Part shown: positions 9,353 to 17,476 of the stretch, piece after piece
Layout of the letters: each line of letters starts with the position of its first letter
Position numbering within the stretch: position 1 is the first letter of the stretch
Origin: Candidatus Thioglobus autotrophicus
Lineage (GTDB): Bacteria > Pseudomonadota > Gammaproteobacteria > PS1 > Pseudothioglobaceae
DNA: 64,000 nucleotides
Direction of reading: 5' to 3'
Assembly (NCBI RefSeq): GCF_001293165.1
Contig: NZ_CP010552.1
Location: forward strand, 372,001 to 436,000
Notes under the pieces: model-generated
What the model saw: only the letters and a program-made list of their open reading frames with translations
What the model was told of the DNA's origin: nothing
Databases searched by the model: none
Position numbers and translations under genes: made by a program

Positions 9353-11287
9353 CTACTGCTCCTCAAGCCATGCTTGAAACATTAAAACATCCCATAATTG
9401 ATGTTGCCAGTTCCTTGTTCCTGATAAATGCTCTCTCCATTTTTGTCGAATTTGCTCAGGATTGAAAAAACCCTCCTGCCTCAACCTAGACTCATCTAGT
9501 AATTCTTCAGCCCACTCTCTTAATGGGCCACGTAACCAGCTATCAATTGGGACACCAAACCCCATCTTAGGTCTTTCGATCATTTCTTTAGGAATGTATT
9601 TATACAGAATCTGTCGCAATGCCCATTTACTTTCACCATTACGAACTTTAAAAATCATAGGCATGCGCCATGCATATTCCACAACATTATGATTTAAAAA
9701 TGGAATTCTTGTTTCCAACGACACTCCCATTGCAGCCCTATCAACCTTAGTTAAAATATCATCAGGAAGGTATGTTAATGTATCCATTAACATCATCTTT
9801 TGAATTTGACTTAATCGTGATATATTCGAAGTAGCACTGGTTAGTTGTGTAATAGGTTCTCTACTATTTAAAACAATAGACTCAGGATTATTCCAATGTG
9901 AAACTATTCGCAAATACAATTCATCAATTGAGGATGATTCCATAACACTTGCAGCCTTATGTATTTTTTCTCCAACTCTGTTGTAAGGCAAGAATCCAAG
10001 GAATTTATTAAAAGCTTCTGGAGAAAGTGTGGTCATCATGCTCGCCAAACCACGACGCATAGATACTGGTAGCATAGATAGCTTCCCCCATAGCTGATCA
10101 GTTAATAAGTAACGATTATAACCACAAAATAGCTCATCTCCAGCATCCCCAGATAAACTAACTGTTACGTGCTCTCTAGCAAGTTGTGAAACAAGAAAAG
10201 TCGGAATTTGAGAAGAATCTGAAAAAGGCTCATCATAAATCTTAGGCAACTTTGGGATAACATTTATAGCGTCCTGATGAGATACATATAACTCAGCATG
10301 GTCAGTATTCAAATATTTTGCCACTTCCTTGGCATACTTTGCTTCATTATACAAATCATCAGAAAAACCGATTGTAAATGTCTTAACAGGTTGGGTTGAT
10401 TGTTGTTGCATCAAAGCAACAATCAAACTTGAATCTACCCCCCCAGAGAGAAAGGCACCTAATGGCACATCTGCAACCATTTGTTGCTCAACTGATTGCT
10501 TTAGAACGTCCTCCAACCCATTAACAACCTCGGTATCACCACCACTATGCAAGTTATTCAATCCCTTCATGGCGACTTCTTTTAGAGACCAATATTCAGA
10601 TATTTTAGGCTCTGTATCATTAATCGAAATCGAGAGTATAGTTCCCGGCATCAACTTCGATATTTTATTGTAGATAGAATAAGGTGCTGGTATACAATTA
10701 TGTCTCAGCAATAAATTAATTGCATCACGATTAATATCAAACTTAAAAGATGGGTGTTTGCGTAATGCTTTTAATTCAGAGCCAAATAAAAAGACTGTAT
10801 TGACTCCTTCACCTTGCCATCCGTAATAAAGTGGCTTCTCACCAAGCCTATCTCTCGCCAACATTAAGATTGATTTAGCACGGTCCCATACAGCCAGAGC
10901 AAACATTCCCTCGCATTTCTTTAAGGTAGGCTCTAGCCCCCACACTTCAATTGCATTTAACAAAGTTTCAGTGTCTGAATGCCCGCGCCAACAACTCACT
11001 TTATCTCTCAAGTTGTACCGTATCTCCTTATGGTTATATATTTCACCATTAAAAACTATAGTATATCTACCTGATACTGATTCCATAGGCTGATGCCCAG
11101 CAGGCGAAAGATCTACAATTGATAGCCTTCTATGTGACAATGCAACACCTGCTGCTTTATCTATCCACACTCCGCCATCATCAGGACCGCGACTAATCAT
11201 AGCTGTAGACATATGAGTCACTTGTTCTGATAAATCACCACTGTAATTCATTCTATTTTTTACTAAAATTCCAGCTATTCCACACAT
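9353..11287 (-). CDS. asnB: Glutamine-hydrolysing asparagine synthetase family amidotransferase (WbpS-like)
   Basis: 644 aa with both domains complete. An N-terminal class II glutaminase has the nucleophile Cys2 (MCGIAGI), SRGPDDGG, VFNGEIYN and SDTE. The synthetase domain carries the pyrophosphate loop SGGVDSS at 281-287, with DAGDELFCGYNRY and the C-terminal PKMGFGVPI. In O-antigen clusters such proteins (WbpS type) amidate uronic acids or other carboxyl groups on sugars rather than aspartate. Position between GT2 and GT4 genes supports that role. No uronate-forming dehydrogenase is in the window, so the carboxyl substrate is unidentified. Confidence 0.93.
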   Translation of the reverse strand: MCGIAGILVKNRMNYSGDLSEQVTHMSTAMISRGPDDGGVWIDKAAGVALSHRRLSIVDLSPAGHQPMESVSGRYTIVFNGEIYNHKEIRYNLRDKVSCWRGHSDTETLLNAIEVWGLEPTLKKCEGMFALAVWDRAKSILMLARDRLGEKPLYYGWQGEGVNTVFLFGSELKALRKHPSFKFDINRDAINLLLRHNCIPAPYSIYNKISKLMPGTILSISINDTEPKISEYWSLKEVAMKGLNNLHSGGDTEVVNGLEDVLKQSVEQQMVADVPLGAFLSGGVDSSLIVALMQQQSTQPVKTFTIGFSDDLYNEAKYAKEVAKYLNTDHAELYVSHQDAINVIPKLPKIYDEPFSDSSQIPTFLVSQLAREHVTVSLSGDAGDELFCGYNRYLLTDQLWGKLSMLPVSMRRGLASMMTTLSPEAFNKFLGFLPYNRVGEKIHKAASVMESSSIDELYLRIVSHWNNPESIVLNSREPITQLTSATSNISRLSQIQKMMLMDTLTYLPDDILTKVDRAAMGVSLETRIPFLNHNVVEYAWRMPMIFKVRNGESKWALRQILYKYIPKEMIERPKMGFGVPIDSWLRGPLREWAEELLDESRLRQEGFFNPEQIRQKWREHLSGTRNWQHQLWDVLMFQAWLEEQ

Positions 11288-11312
11288 ATATACCTAAAAC
11301 TAATATATTGAA

Positions 11313-12140
11313 TTATTTTTTACTTACAAAAGTAATTACTATTGATCGGATGATATAAATCATATAATGAATAAGCATTCTAACCCTACTAAGACTTGCC
11401 ATATTAACAAAGTACAGTCTAATCTTAAAGTCCGGAACAAGCTCATTTAATAAAGAAGGCCTAGGGTTTAAAAATGCTGTACATTTGGCATGTGTATTTA
11501 CAAATAAACCTACACCTGCCTGCCTTAATAAGAAGGAGTGTATTAAGTCCTCACAATATGCTTTTCCTTTATAAGGATAGAAATCTTCCAAAACAAGATT
11601 TTCTCTTCTATGCAGCACACAGCCGCCTGGCTGCCATTCAACTTTAACCAAGTTCGATGTTACATCGTCTGGATTAACGCCAATATTGGTACCAGCAAGA
11701 GTTACCCCGCCAGGTTTATACCCATGCCTGCCATTGACTAAATAATAATAAGTTGCCAATAAGGTGGTTTTGCTATTCTTATAAAATGGCTCGCCATTAA
11801 TATTAAACAAACACGGTGATACAGTGGATACTCTTGGTAATCCTTTAAGCGAACTAACAAGTTTTTCCAGACACTGATTGTCAAGCAATATATCATCATC
11901 TGCCTGAAAAATATAGTCACCCTTTGCCTGATGAAACCCAACAATACGTTGATACACTTGACCATAGCGCTCTGCATAGATAACAGTTACATTTTTATAC
12001 CTATCACTATTCTTTACAGAGTGCGAATCATTTGGAAGGCAAATAATGATTTCATCAGGATAAACACTGCTTGAATTAATACTATCCAAAGTATTGCAAA
12101 GATTACCCCCTAAACTTGGAATAACAACCGATATATTCAT
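11313..12140 (-). CDS. GT2 family glycosyltransferase
   Basis: 275 aa soluble GT-A enzyme. It begins NISVVIPSLGGN, has the metal-binding DDD in FQADDDILLD (about 95-100) and a later WQPGGCVLHRRE segment with the GG-x3-RRE pattern of the acceptor site, and ends with a short hydrophobic segment. It transfers one sugar of the repeat unit in the cytoplasm. It lies 25 bases upstream of the AsnB gene. On its upstream side is IS1595 copy 1, only about 112 bases from the start codon, so the insertion has probably separated this unit from its earlier upstream transcript. Confidence 0.85.
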   Translation of the reverse strand: MNISVVIPSLGGNLCNTLDSINSSSVYPDEIIICLPNDSHSVKNSDRYKNVTVIYAERYGQVYQRIVGFHQAKGDYIFQADDDILLDNQCLEKLVSSLKGLPRVSTVSPCLFNINGEPFYKNSKTTLLATYYYLVNGRHGYKPGGVTLAGTNIGVNPDDVTSNLVKVEWQPGGCVLHRRENLVLEDFYPYKGKAYCEDLIHSFLLRQAGVGLFVNTHAKCTAFLNPRPSLLNELVPDFKIRLYFVNMASLSRVRMLIHYMIYIIRSIVITFVSKK

Positions 12141-12259
12141 ACAACTCTAAACCAAAACAGAAAAATAAAAAAAATAGTTAAGTTTTTTTTGCTATATATA
12201 TTTTAGACTGTAAACTCATTACTATGCTTGATTTTAGCCCTTAGACCTAATTAAAAAAA

Positions 12260-12999
12260 GGGTCATGACAACTTAAGCGACTCTTTTCTAAACATTCCAA
12301 GCAAAACTTTATAAATATTTTGCTTGCGATTATTAAATCTAAATTCGCATTCTTTTAAGTGTAAATTAAACATACTTTTATCCATTCCTTTAAACTTTAC
12401 CAATCTATTTTTAGCATAACCCCAGAATGATTCAATTCCATTAATATGTGAATTACCTCTGGCAAATTCATTCTTACTATGATGCACTCTAAAGTGCTTC
12501 TTATAACCAAAATCTACAAGCCCATTATACCCGCGCCATCCATCTGAATGAATAACGCTATCAATACTAGTCTTACCCTTGATAATCCTTTGCAGGGTGG
12601 CGCTACTACAGTCTGGAACTATTTCAGTGTACACTTGATCGCCACGTTTCAATAAACCAAATACTATTGTTTTACCCTTGGCGCCACGGCCGCGTTTTCC
12701 GCGGACGCGCCGTGCGCCAAAATAACTTTCGTCAACTTCAATCTGACCCACTAAAGTATCAGATTGAAGCAAAGATAACTCTAAAATTCTAAGTCTAATA
12801 GCAGTTAAATATTTGTTAATTGTTTGCCTGCTTAAACTTGTTAAATGAGAGATTTGAGTTGCACTCAAATCCTCAGAAAACAACAAAATTATTTGCCTAA
12901 ATTTGGCCTCTGAAATACGTGAACGAATCACATACTTGTTTTTTACTTTCATGACGGTACTTTAACAGGTTTTTAAACATGCTTAAGTTGTCATGACCC
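12260..12999 (-). mobile_element. IS1595-family insertion sequence, copy 1 (740 bp)
   Basis: Complete element. The 19-bp terminal inverted repeats are perfect (GGGTCATGACAACTTAAGC at the left end, its complement at 12981-12999). It is flanked by an exact 8-bp duplication TAAAAAAA (12252-12259 and 13000-13007), the target duplication length expected for IS1595. It carries one transposase and has gone into intergenic DNA between a GT2 gene and the deacetylase gene. The transposase stop codon lies inside the inverted repeat. Confidence 0.96.
12263..12952 (-). CDS. IS1595-family transposase (ISXO2-like DDE)
   Basis: 229 aa. N-terminal helix-turn-helix (about residues 28-50, SATQISHLTSLSRQTINKYL), then the ISXO2-like catalytic domain with D74 (VDESYFG), D137 (HSDGWRG) and N171/E174 (HINGIESFWG). 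The basic stretch RRVRGKRGRG follows the first Asp. It appears intact. Compared with copy 2 it differs only at positions 66 (T/P), 92 (K/R) and 161 (N/S), so the two copies are recent relatives. Confidence 0.96.
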   Translation of the reverse strand: MKVKNKYVIRSRISEAKFRQIILLFSEDLSATQISHLTSLSRQTINKYLTAIRLRILELSLLQSDTLVGQIEVDESYFGARRVRGKRGRGAKGKTIVFGLLKRGDQVYTEIVPDCSSATLQRIIKGKTSIDSVIHSDGWRGYNGLVDFGYKKHFRVHHSKNEFARGNSHINGIESFWGYAKNRLVKFKGMDKSMFNLHLKECEFRFNNRKQNIYKVLLGMFRKESLKLS

Positions 13000-13077
13000 T
13001 AAAAAAATATCTAATTCATTGGTTTTGATTCAAAGACAAAATACTTTTTGCTTAACAATAGCCATATTGTATCGGAT

Positions 13078-13108
13078 TTTACATATATAAATAGATTTAC
13101 ACTATAAT
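13078..13108 (+). promoter_or_regulatory. Possible sigma-70 promoter for the deacetylase gene
   Basis: A perfect TATAAT lies at 13103-13108, 30 bases ahead of the TTG start. The best -35 match is TTTACA at 13078-13083, with a 19-base spacer, longer than ideal. As the deacetylase is the only non-transposase gene on the plus strand it needs a promoter of its own here. Weak support in AT-rich DNA. Confidence 0.35.
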
Positions 13109-13137
13109 TCAAATAACATTTTTTCACAGAAACCAAA

Positions 13138-13836
13138 TTGAATTTTAATAATAATACAAGGTTACTAGTTGTTGCAGCTCATCCAGACGATGAAGTTTTA
13201 GGTTGTGGCGGCACAATTTTAAAAGCCAAAGAAGCGGGTGCAACTGTTGCAGTTTTATTTTTGGGCGAAGGAATTTCAGCTCGATTTCCTATCGGTAAAT
13301 ACGATAGCCAAAAATTCAAAAATCAAACCCGACAAAGAATCAAAGAAAGTCATTGCGCATTAGAAATTTTGAAAATCGATCAATTTCAATTCGGGGATAG
13401 GCTGTGTACTCAATTTGACCAATATTCCTTATTAAGCTTAGTTAAGGAAATAGAAGAATATATATCAAATTTTAATCCAACTATACTTCTTACTCACAAT
13501 GAGTCTGAAGTTAATATTGACCATAAAATAACCTACAATGCAGTTGAAGTTGCTTGCCGACCAACACGAGACTCTATTCCTAAGGAAATCTACTCTTTTG
13601 AAATTATTTGCAGTGGCTCTTTTAAATTCAACCCAACATTCAACCCTAATACCTTCGTAGATATAGAAAAATACTGGGATAAAAAAATGGAGGCATGGTC
13701 TTGTTATGCTAGTGAAAACAGAGAGTTTCCTTTTCCAAGATCCGATAAGGGGCTGCATACACTAGCTCACTACAGAGGTCTAGAGAATGGAGTTAAATTC
13801 TCAGAGGCATTTCGCCTAGAACGTGGCACCTATTAA
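13138..13836 (+). CDS. PIG-L/LmbE family deacetylase
   Basis: 232 aa zinc-dependent N-deacetylase of the PIG-L family, which removes acetyl groups from GlcNAc-type sugars. Seen: the metal and catalytic motif HPDDE at 15-19 in AAHPDDEVLGCGG, and the later HNESEVNIDH with the third zinc ligand in NxDH. Length is normal. The start is a TTG at 13138: the next upstream in-frame codons run into a TAA at 13114 with no ATG, and no clear ribosome binding site is seen. It is alone on the plus strand, beside IS1595 copy 1, and convergent with a methyltransferase. Inferred role: de-N-acetylation of a glycan intermediate, leaving a free amine for the acylation enzymes elsewhere in the locus. Confidence 0.85.
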   Translation: MNFNNNTRLLVVAAHPDDEVLGCGGTILKAKEAGATVAVLFLGEGISARFPIGKYDSQKFKNQTRQRIKESHCALEILKIDQFQFGDRLCTQFDQYSLLSLVKEIEEYISNFNPTILLTHNESEVNIDHKITYNAVEVACRPTRDSIPKEIYSFEIICSGSFKFNPTFNPNTFVDIEKYWDKKMEAWSCYASENREFPFPRSDKGLHTLAHYRGLENGVKFSEAFRLERGTY

Positions 13837-13865
13837 TATAGTGCCTATTTAAACTCTATCTTTTC

Positions 13866-14606
13866 TTATGCATACCCTTCCAAATAAGAAATAGACTTGG
13901 TTACAATAATATTGCCATCATAAAAATTCTTTGCTGCAGATAAAAACTCCTCTTCTTTGCTTGCATCATAGAATGTTGTATTTCTCCAATAATTAAGCAA
14001 ATCACCAAAAGACGAGTATTTCACTCTATTCAACACTCTATTAAAATTAACATTGCCATAACAGTTAAGGAACTCCCTCTCCATTACCAACATAAACTCC
14101 TCACTAGCAAAAAACATATCATCAGGTACTTTCACGCCTATCTGACCCAAAATCTCATATAACTCTGCATTATTTCCAAGCACTGGACCAACAAGAACGA
14201 ACTTTCCATCTTTATTCAATTTTTTATATAACTCGCTATGTAAAGCAACCGGATCTTTGCTGTAATAAAATCCATACGCTGTAAAAATCAAATCTACTGA
14301 CTCTGATACATATCTGTCCACTTTATCAATACTAGACACATGATAAATAATATTATCTTTACCTGCCGTATTGCGGTTTTCTTCAACTGTCTCTTGATTA
14401 ATATCAACACAATCCAAACTACCCCCACCCATAAGCTTAGCTAAATACTTGGTTTGAGCACCTGTACCACAACAGAGCTCTAAAATTTTTGGATTGTCTT
14501 TAACCTCTAATCTACTAAAGACCCATTCATTTAAATCCACTGTCTGATTATTCTGCGATGAAATTCTTTTCTGTAATGCAGATGTTTTTATTGCGTTTTC
14601 TTTCAT
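13866..14606 (-). CDS. SAM-dependent class I methyltransferase
   Basis: 246 aa. Motif I ILELCCGTGAQTKYL (about residues 40-54), acidic loop CVDINQE, and LIFTAYGFYYSKDP as motif II. The C-terminal part is longer than the minimal fold. The start ATG at 14606 has a moderate AAGGAT upstream. It is convergent with the deacetylase gene (29 bases apart) and follows the 475-aa transferase-like gene by 56 bases, so it probably methylates the sugar added by that unit. Target atom unknown. Confidence 0.8.
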   Translation of the reverse strand: MKENAIKTSALQKRISSQNNQTVDLNEWVFSRLEVKDNPKILELCCGTGAQTKYLAKLMGGGSLDCVDINQETVEENRNTAGKDNIIYHVSSIDKVDRYVSESVDLIFTAYGFYYSKDPVALHSELYKKLNKDGKFVLVGPVLGNNAELYEILGQIGVKVPDDMFFASEEFMLVMEREFLNCYGNVNFNRVLNRVKYSSFGDLLNYWRNTTFYDASKEEEFLSAAKNFYDGNIIVTKSISYLEGYA

Positions 14607-14662
14607 TTGATATCCTTAATAATACTCGCTCGTAAATCCTTATAAAAACTAACACCCTTGTT

Positions 14663-16090
14663 TTAACAAACTATTTCATTTAATAAAGCATTAACATTCA
14701 AAGGCGTATAAAAATCCTGTGCAAAATCCTGTAAAGCTTGTCTAGTTTTTGCATCAATATTTTTGTTAAAAGCCAAATGTAACTCATTTTGATTTTGAAC
14801 AGTTTCTTTACCTTGTTTCTGTTGATAAATAGGGTCAATACTCAACTCATCAGTTGATTGTTTATAATAAATAGGTTTTAACCCTGCATTGATAGCATTC
14901 ACTATTGCAGTAGAACCACGATACAAAGCACTGTCACATTTTTGAATGTCGTCATCCAAGCTATTCTCTGAAAGATGTATATTGCTAGGCAGACTATTTA
15001 AAGAAACGCCATGTTTTCTTATATCATCAAAATTTAATAACGGGTGTAAACGCCAAATAAACTGCTGATCTGGATATTGCTTAGCATATCCCAAGCTTAG
15101 TTTAAACAATATCAAACATTCTGAAACAAGCCCTTCTGGTACAACTAAACAACACTGAGCTTCACCTGTAGTTAGATTAGGCGTTCGATGCTTGTAAGAC
15201 CCTAAACAAGCAATTTTACCACTTTCAATTTGGCTTTTCTCAAATATATCTTTTGCAATTATTCCAGAAGTTAGTATGACATCAGGATTGTATTTTTCCT
15301 CCAACGGGCGTTTGATAGCATGTTGATGCTTAAACACTGCCGCATGTTGATAACCAAAACACTTAATATCAGGATTAGCCTCTCTTGCGTAATAATAAAC
15401 TAAGCGCTCCCAAGCATAACCCTCATAGGTGGTAACAATAAATTTTGCACCTGTTTTTCTAACAATATCTGCCACTTGCATAGCAATTCTAAGCGTGTTA
15501 AAAGTTTCAGACGACAAATGATGGTGCAATATATCTTTTACAAGCGCTTTGTTTATTCTCAAATCCTTTAGAATCAACTTTAATTGTTTTTTAGCTTTTC
15601 TTTGAGAGAAGTGAAGTTTTATCTCTGATAAAAAATCTAAACTTGAATTTAATATAAACCTATGAACTTTGCAATCTTTCCACACACGAGATGTTCTCTG
15701 ATTGTTCATCTTAATATGGTTAATTAAGGCAATGCTACTATCCTTGCCGTGTTGCAACAACTGATTTGGTAAATCTCCAAAGTAATCATCACTATCTCTC
15801 AACATTTGCTGACTATTATTCAAGTGGGATACAAACAAGATATCAGACTGAAAATTTTGTTTTTGAGTGTTGTAATGTTTTTTATTAAGAATAGACTGAA
15901 GTATTCCAATCACAGAAACTAGTCTAGACTTTACAAAGAACCAAATCTTTACTTGCTTAGATAGATTGTATTTTTTTAAGAATTCTGGATGTGCATTAAG
16001 CACATGTAAATAGGTATTAGCAACAATATATTGATTGCTGTCTTTGTGAATAAGTACTTTATCAAAAAGTGAAGTATTAAGCACTAGCAA
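14663..16090 (-). CDS. Surface-carbohydrate biosynthesis protein, GT-B-like
   Basis: 475 aa, soluble. I do not recognise a named family with certainty. It resembles large GT-B-like surface-carbohydrate proteins: a mid-protein YGYQH-like segment (KCFGYQHAAVFKHQH), a conserved FIWRLHPLL, a late YRGSTAIVNAINAGLKPIYY typical of the donor-side loop in CMP-Kdo/sialic-type transferases, and no membrane helix. It overlaps kdsB by 14 bases, which suggests that it uses CMP-Kdo made by KdsB. So it may be a Kdo transferase of the surface glycan; that is inference from adjacency plus the late motif. Confidence 0.55.
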   Translation of the reverse strand: MLVLNTSLFDKVLIHKDSNQYIVANTYLHVLNAHPEFLKKYNLSKQVKIWFFVKSRLVSVIGILQSILNKKHYNTQKQNFQSDILFVSHLNNSQQMLRDSDDYFGDLPNQLLQHGKDSSIALINHIKMNNQRTSRVWKDCKVHRFILNSSLDFLSEIKLHFSQRKAKKQLKLILKDLRINKALVKDILHHHLSSETFNTLRIAMQVADIVRKTGAKFIVTTYEGYAWERLVYYYAREANPDIKCFGYQHAAVFKHQHAIKRPLEEKYNPDVILTSGIIAKDIFEKSQIESGKIACLGSYKHRTPNLTTGEAQCCLVVPEGLVSECLILFKLSLGYAKQYPDQQFIWRLHPLLNFDDIRKHGVSLNSLPSNIHLSENSLDDDIQKCDSALYRGSTAIVNAINAGLKPIYYKQSTDELSIDPIYQQKQGKETVQNQNELHLAFNKNIDAKTRQALQDFAQDFYTPLNVNALLNEIVC

Positions 16091-16805
16091 ACTTCTTTTG
16101 AACCCGCTTTAAGTCGCTTGGCGTATCAACTGAAATAGAGACATCGTTAGTTTTAACCATTTGAATACTATAGCCATGCTCAAGCAGACGATACATTTCT
16201 ACACCTTCAACCTTTTCCAAACCAGCAGGTAAATTTTCACTAAATACTTGCAGTCCACTTTGTTTAAAGGCATACAAGCCTAATTGTTTGCTATATTTTG
16301 CAGTATTTGCCTTAGGGTAGGGAATAGGCTGTCGAGAATACGCCAGTGCCCGTTGATTAACATCCATAATCACCTTAACCGTATTTGTATCAACCACATC
16401 GCTAATGTCTTGCATAGATGTATAAGCATTGGCTGCTTGCACTAATGGATTGTCACAATCAATAATAGCTTGCGCTACTAACTTAATCGCTTCAGGCTCA
16501 ATGAAAGGCTCGTCCCCCTGTATATTGATATAATAATCTGCTTGTATTTGACTGGCAACTTCTGCCACTCTATCAGTGCCAGTTTCATGCTTGTTGCTAG
16601 TCATTACCGTTTTTAAATTATGCTCATTAGCAACTTTAACAATACGCTGATCGTCTGTTGCGATATAAACCTCATCTAAAATATTAGACTCAAGTGCTCG
16701 TTGATACACATGCCACATCATTGGCTTGCCATTTATGAGTGCTAGCGATTTTCCAGGAAAGCGAGATGATTGATAACGGCAAGGGATAACGCCAATAATT
16801 TTCAT
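16077..16805 (-). CDS. kdsB: 3-deoxy-manno-octulosonate cytidylyltransferase (CMP-Kdo synthetase)
   Basis: 242 aa, normal for KdsB. Signature motifs: VIPCRYQSSRFPGK near residues 6-19, TGTDRVAEVA and NIQGDEPFIEP, then the late HxGLYAFK-type block (here KQLGLYAFKQSGL) and VEGVEMYRLLEHG. It activates Kdo with CTP. A KdsB is normally encoded with lipid A/core genes; one within a polysaccharide locus, coupled to a transferase-like gene by a 14-base overlap, suggests Kdo as a repeat-unit or linker sugar. Its ATG (16805-16803) directly abuts the truncated HAD remnant, which marks a recombination junction. Confidence 0.94.
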   Translation of the reverse strand: MKIIGVIPCRYQSSRFPGKSLALINGKPMMWHVYQRALESNILDEVYIATDDQRIVKVANEHNLKTVMTSNKHETGTDRVAEVASQIQADYYINIQGDEPFIEPEAIKLVAQAIIDCDNPLVQAANAYTSMQDISDVVDTNTVKVIMDVNQRALAYSRQPIPYPKANTAKYSKQLGLYAFKQSGLQVFSENLPAGLEKVEGVEMYRLLEHGYSIQMVKTNDVSISVDTPSDLKRVQKKFASA

Positions 16806-17093
16806 TTAAATAATATCCATTAATTGTGTAATATTCTCTAATTTTATTATATTTTCATCATCATAAACACCGTATCTCCACAAAGCATGTGAATAATTTA
16901 CATGGGTACGCTTTGCAGCCTCATAATCAACATCGATATCACCTATATAAAGCGTAACAGAAGCATTCATGTTTAGTTCTGACATTGCATGCAGTATGTG
17001 ATCGGGCGCAGGTTTACCTTTTAAAGCATCATTAGATGTTGGCACAATATTCTTTTTCTTAGAATAGGTGGTGTTTCTATTAGATTTGATCAT
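16806..17093 (-). pseudogene. HAD-family phosphatase, C-terminal remnant (copy A)
   Basis: 95-codon open frame homologous to the C-terminal half of the complete HAD gene at 26560-27189. It keeps motif III (KGKPAPDH) and motif IV (GDIDVDYEAAK) but has lost motif I (the nucleophile Asp) and the cap. Its first ~14 codons are diverged or rearranged. It is essentially identical to the remnant at 20275-20571, except that one T is missing next to the kdsB start, which replaces the last residues L-N-E with an immediate stop. Not functional as a phosphatase. Confidence 0.85.
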
Positions 17094-17109
17094 ACTTGTT
17101 AAAAAAATA

Positions 17110-17313
17110 TTACAACCTAAATTTACGAAAGATCAGTACACCACCGATAAATACATATGCTAGAGAATGCATAAAGTATCGATAATGCTCCCCACCTACA
17201 AGTGTGCTATAGACAATCAGATTTAGAAAAATAACGGTGCTTAATATTAGTAAAACAACCCCTAAAATAGACCCGTTAACTAAAAAATAAAAAAATTCAC
17301 GTACTGCTAACAT
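17110..17313 (-). pseudogene. In-frame chimera of GtrA N-terminus and GT-C C-terminus
   Basis: 67 codons. The first 24 residues (MLAVREFFYFLVNGSILG...) correspond to the start of the GtrA-like gene at 22568. The remainder (STVIFLNLIVYST..., ending RKFRL) is the C-terminus of the GT-C protein that ends at 20588. The 1.8 kb deletion happened to keep the frame, so a two-helix membrane peptide could be translated. Best read as a deletion relic; function unlikely but not excluded. Confidence 0.8.
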
Positions 17314-17465
17314 TAAACAGCTTTTTTTATTATTAAATCTAAACTGTAGTCGTCGCTAAACTCCACAATATCAGACTTAACTGAATATTTTTGATTGGCA
17401 ATAAATCCACTTAAATTGTCGCTGGATACGGGCAGTTTAACGCCAATACTTTCAATAATTTTCAT
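17313..17465 (-). pseudogene. SDR epimerase, C-terminal remnant
   Basis: 50 codons from an ATG at 17465 (MKIIESIGVKLPVSSDN...) to a TAA overlapping the start of the chimeric ORF by one base. It corresponds to the last 49-50 residues of the SDR gene at 22568-23410, with several substitutions (for example GDD to SDD, and final KKAI to KKAV). The upstream part of the gene is missing, the break lying beside IS3 copy 1. Not functional. Confidence 0.85.
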
Positions 17466-17476
17466 AACATATTTAT

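Larger units (their letters stand above)
16806..17476. repeat. Shortened duplicate of the 20275-22720 segment
   Basis: Bases 16810 to about 17250 match 20286 to about 20726 without a difference I could find. Bases about 17256-17470 match about 22509-22722 with about 11 differences in 210 bases (about 95%). The 1.8 kb between these two parts of the longer copy is absent here. The junction has short A-rich homology (GTAAAACAACCC against GTAAAAACAAAT and AAAGAACAGCCC). The right end meets IS3 copy 1. The unequal divergence of the two arms means this is not a single recent deletion of the neighbouring copy. Confidence 0.85.

Noticed and set aside
13825-13845. Hairpin GGCAC..GTGCC between the convergent deacetylase and methyltransferase genes as a bidirectional terminator
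   Set aside because: The stem has a bulged C and neither side has a run of T; it also overlaps the last codons of the deacetylase. Not strong enough to list.
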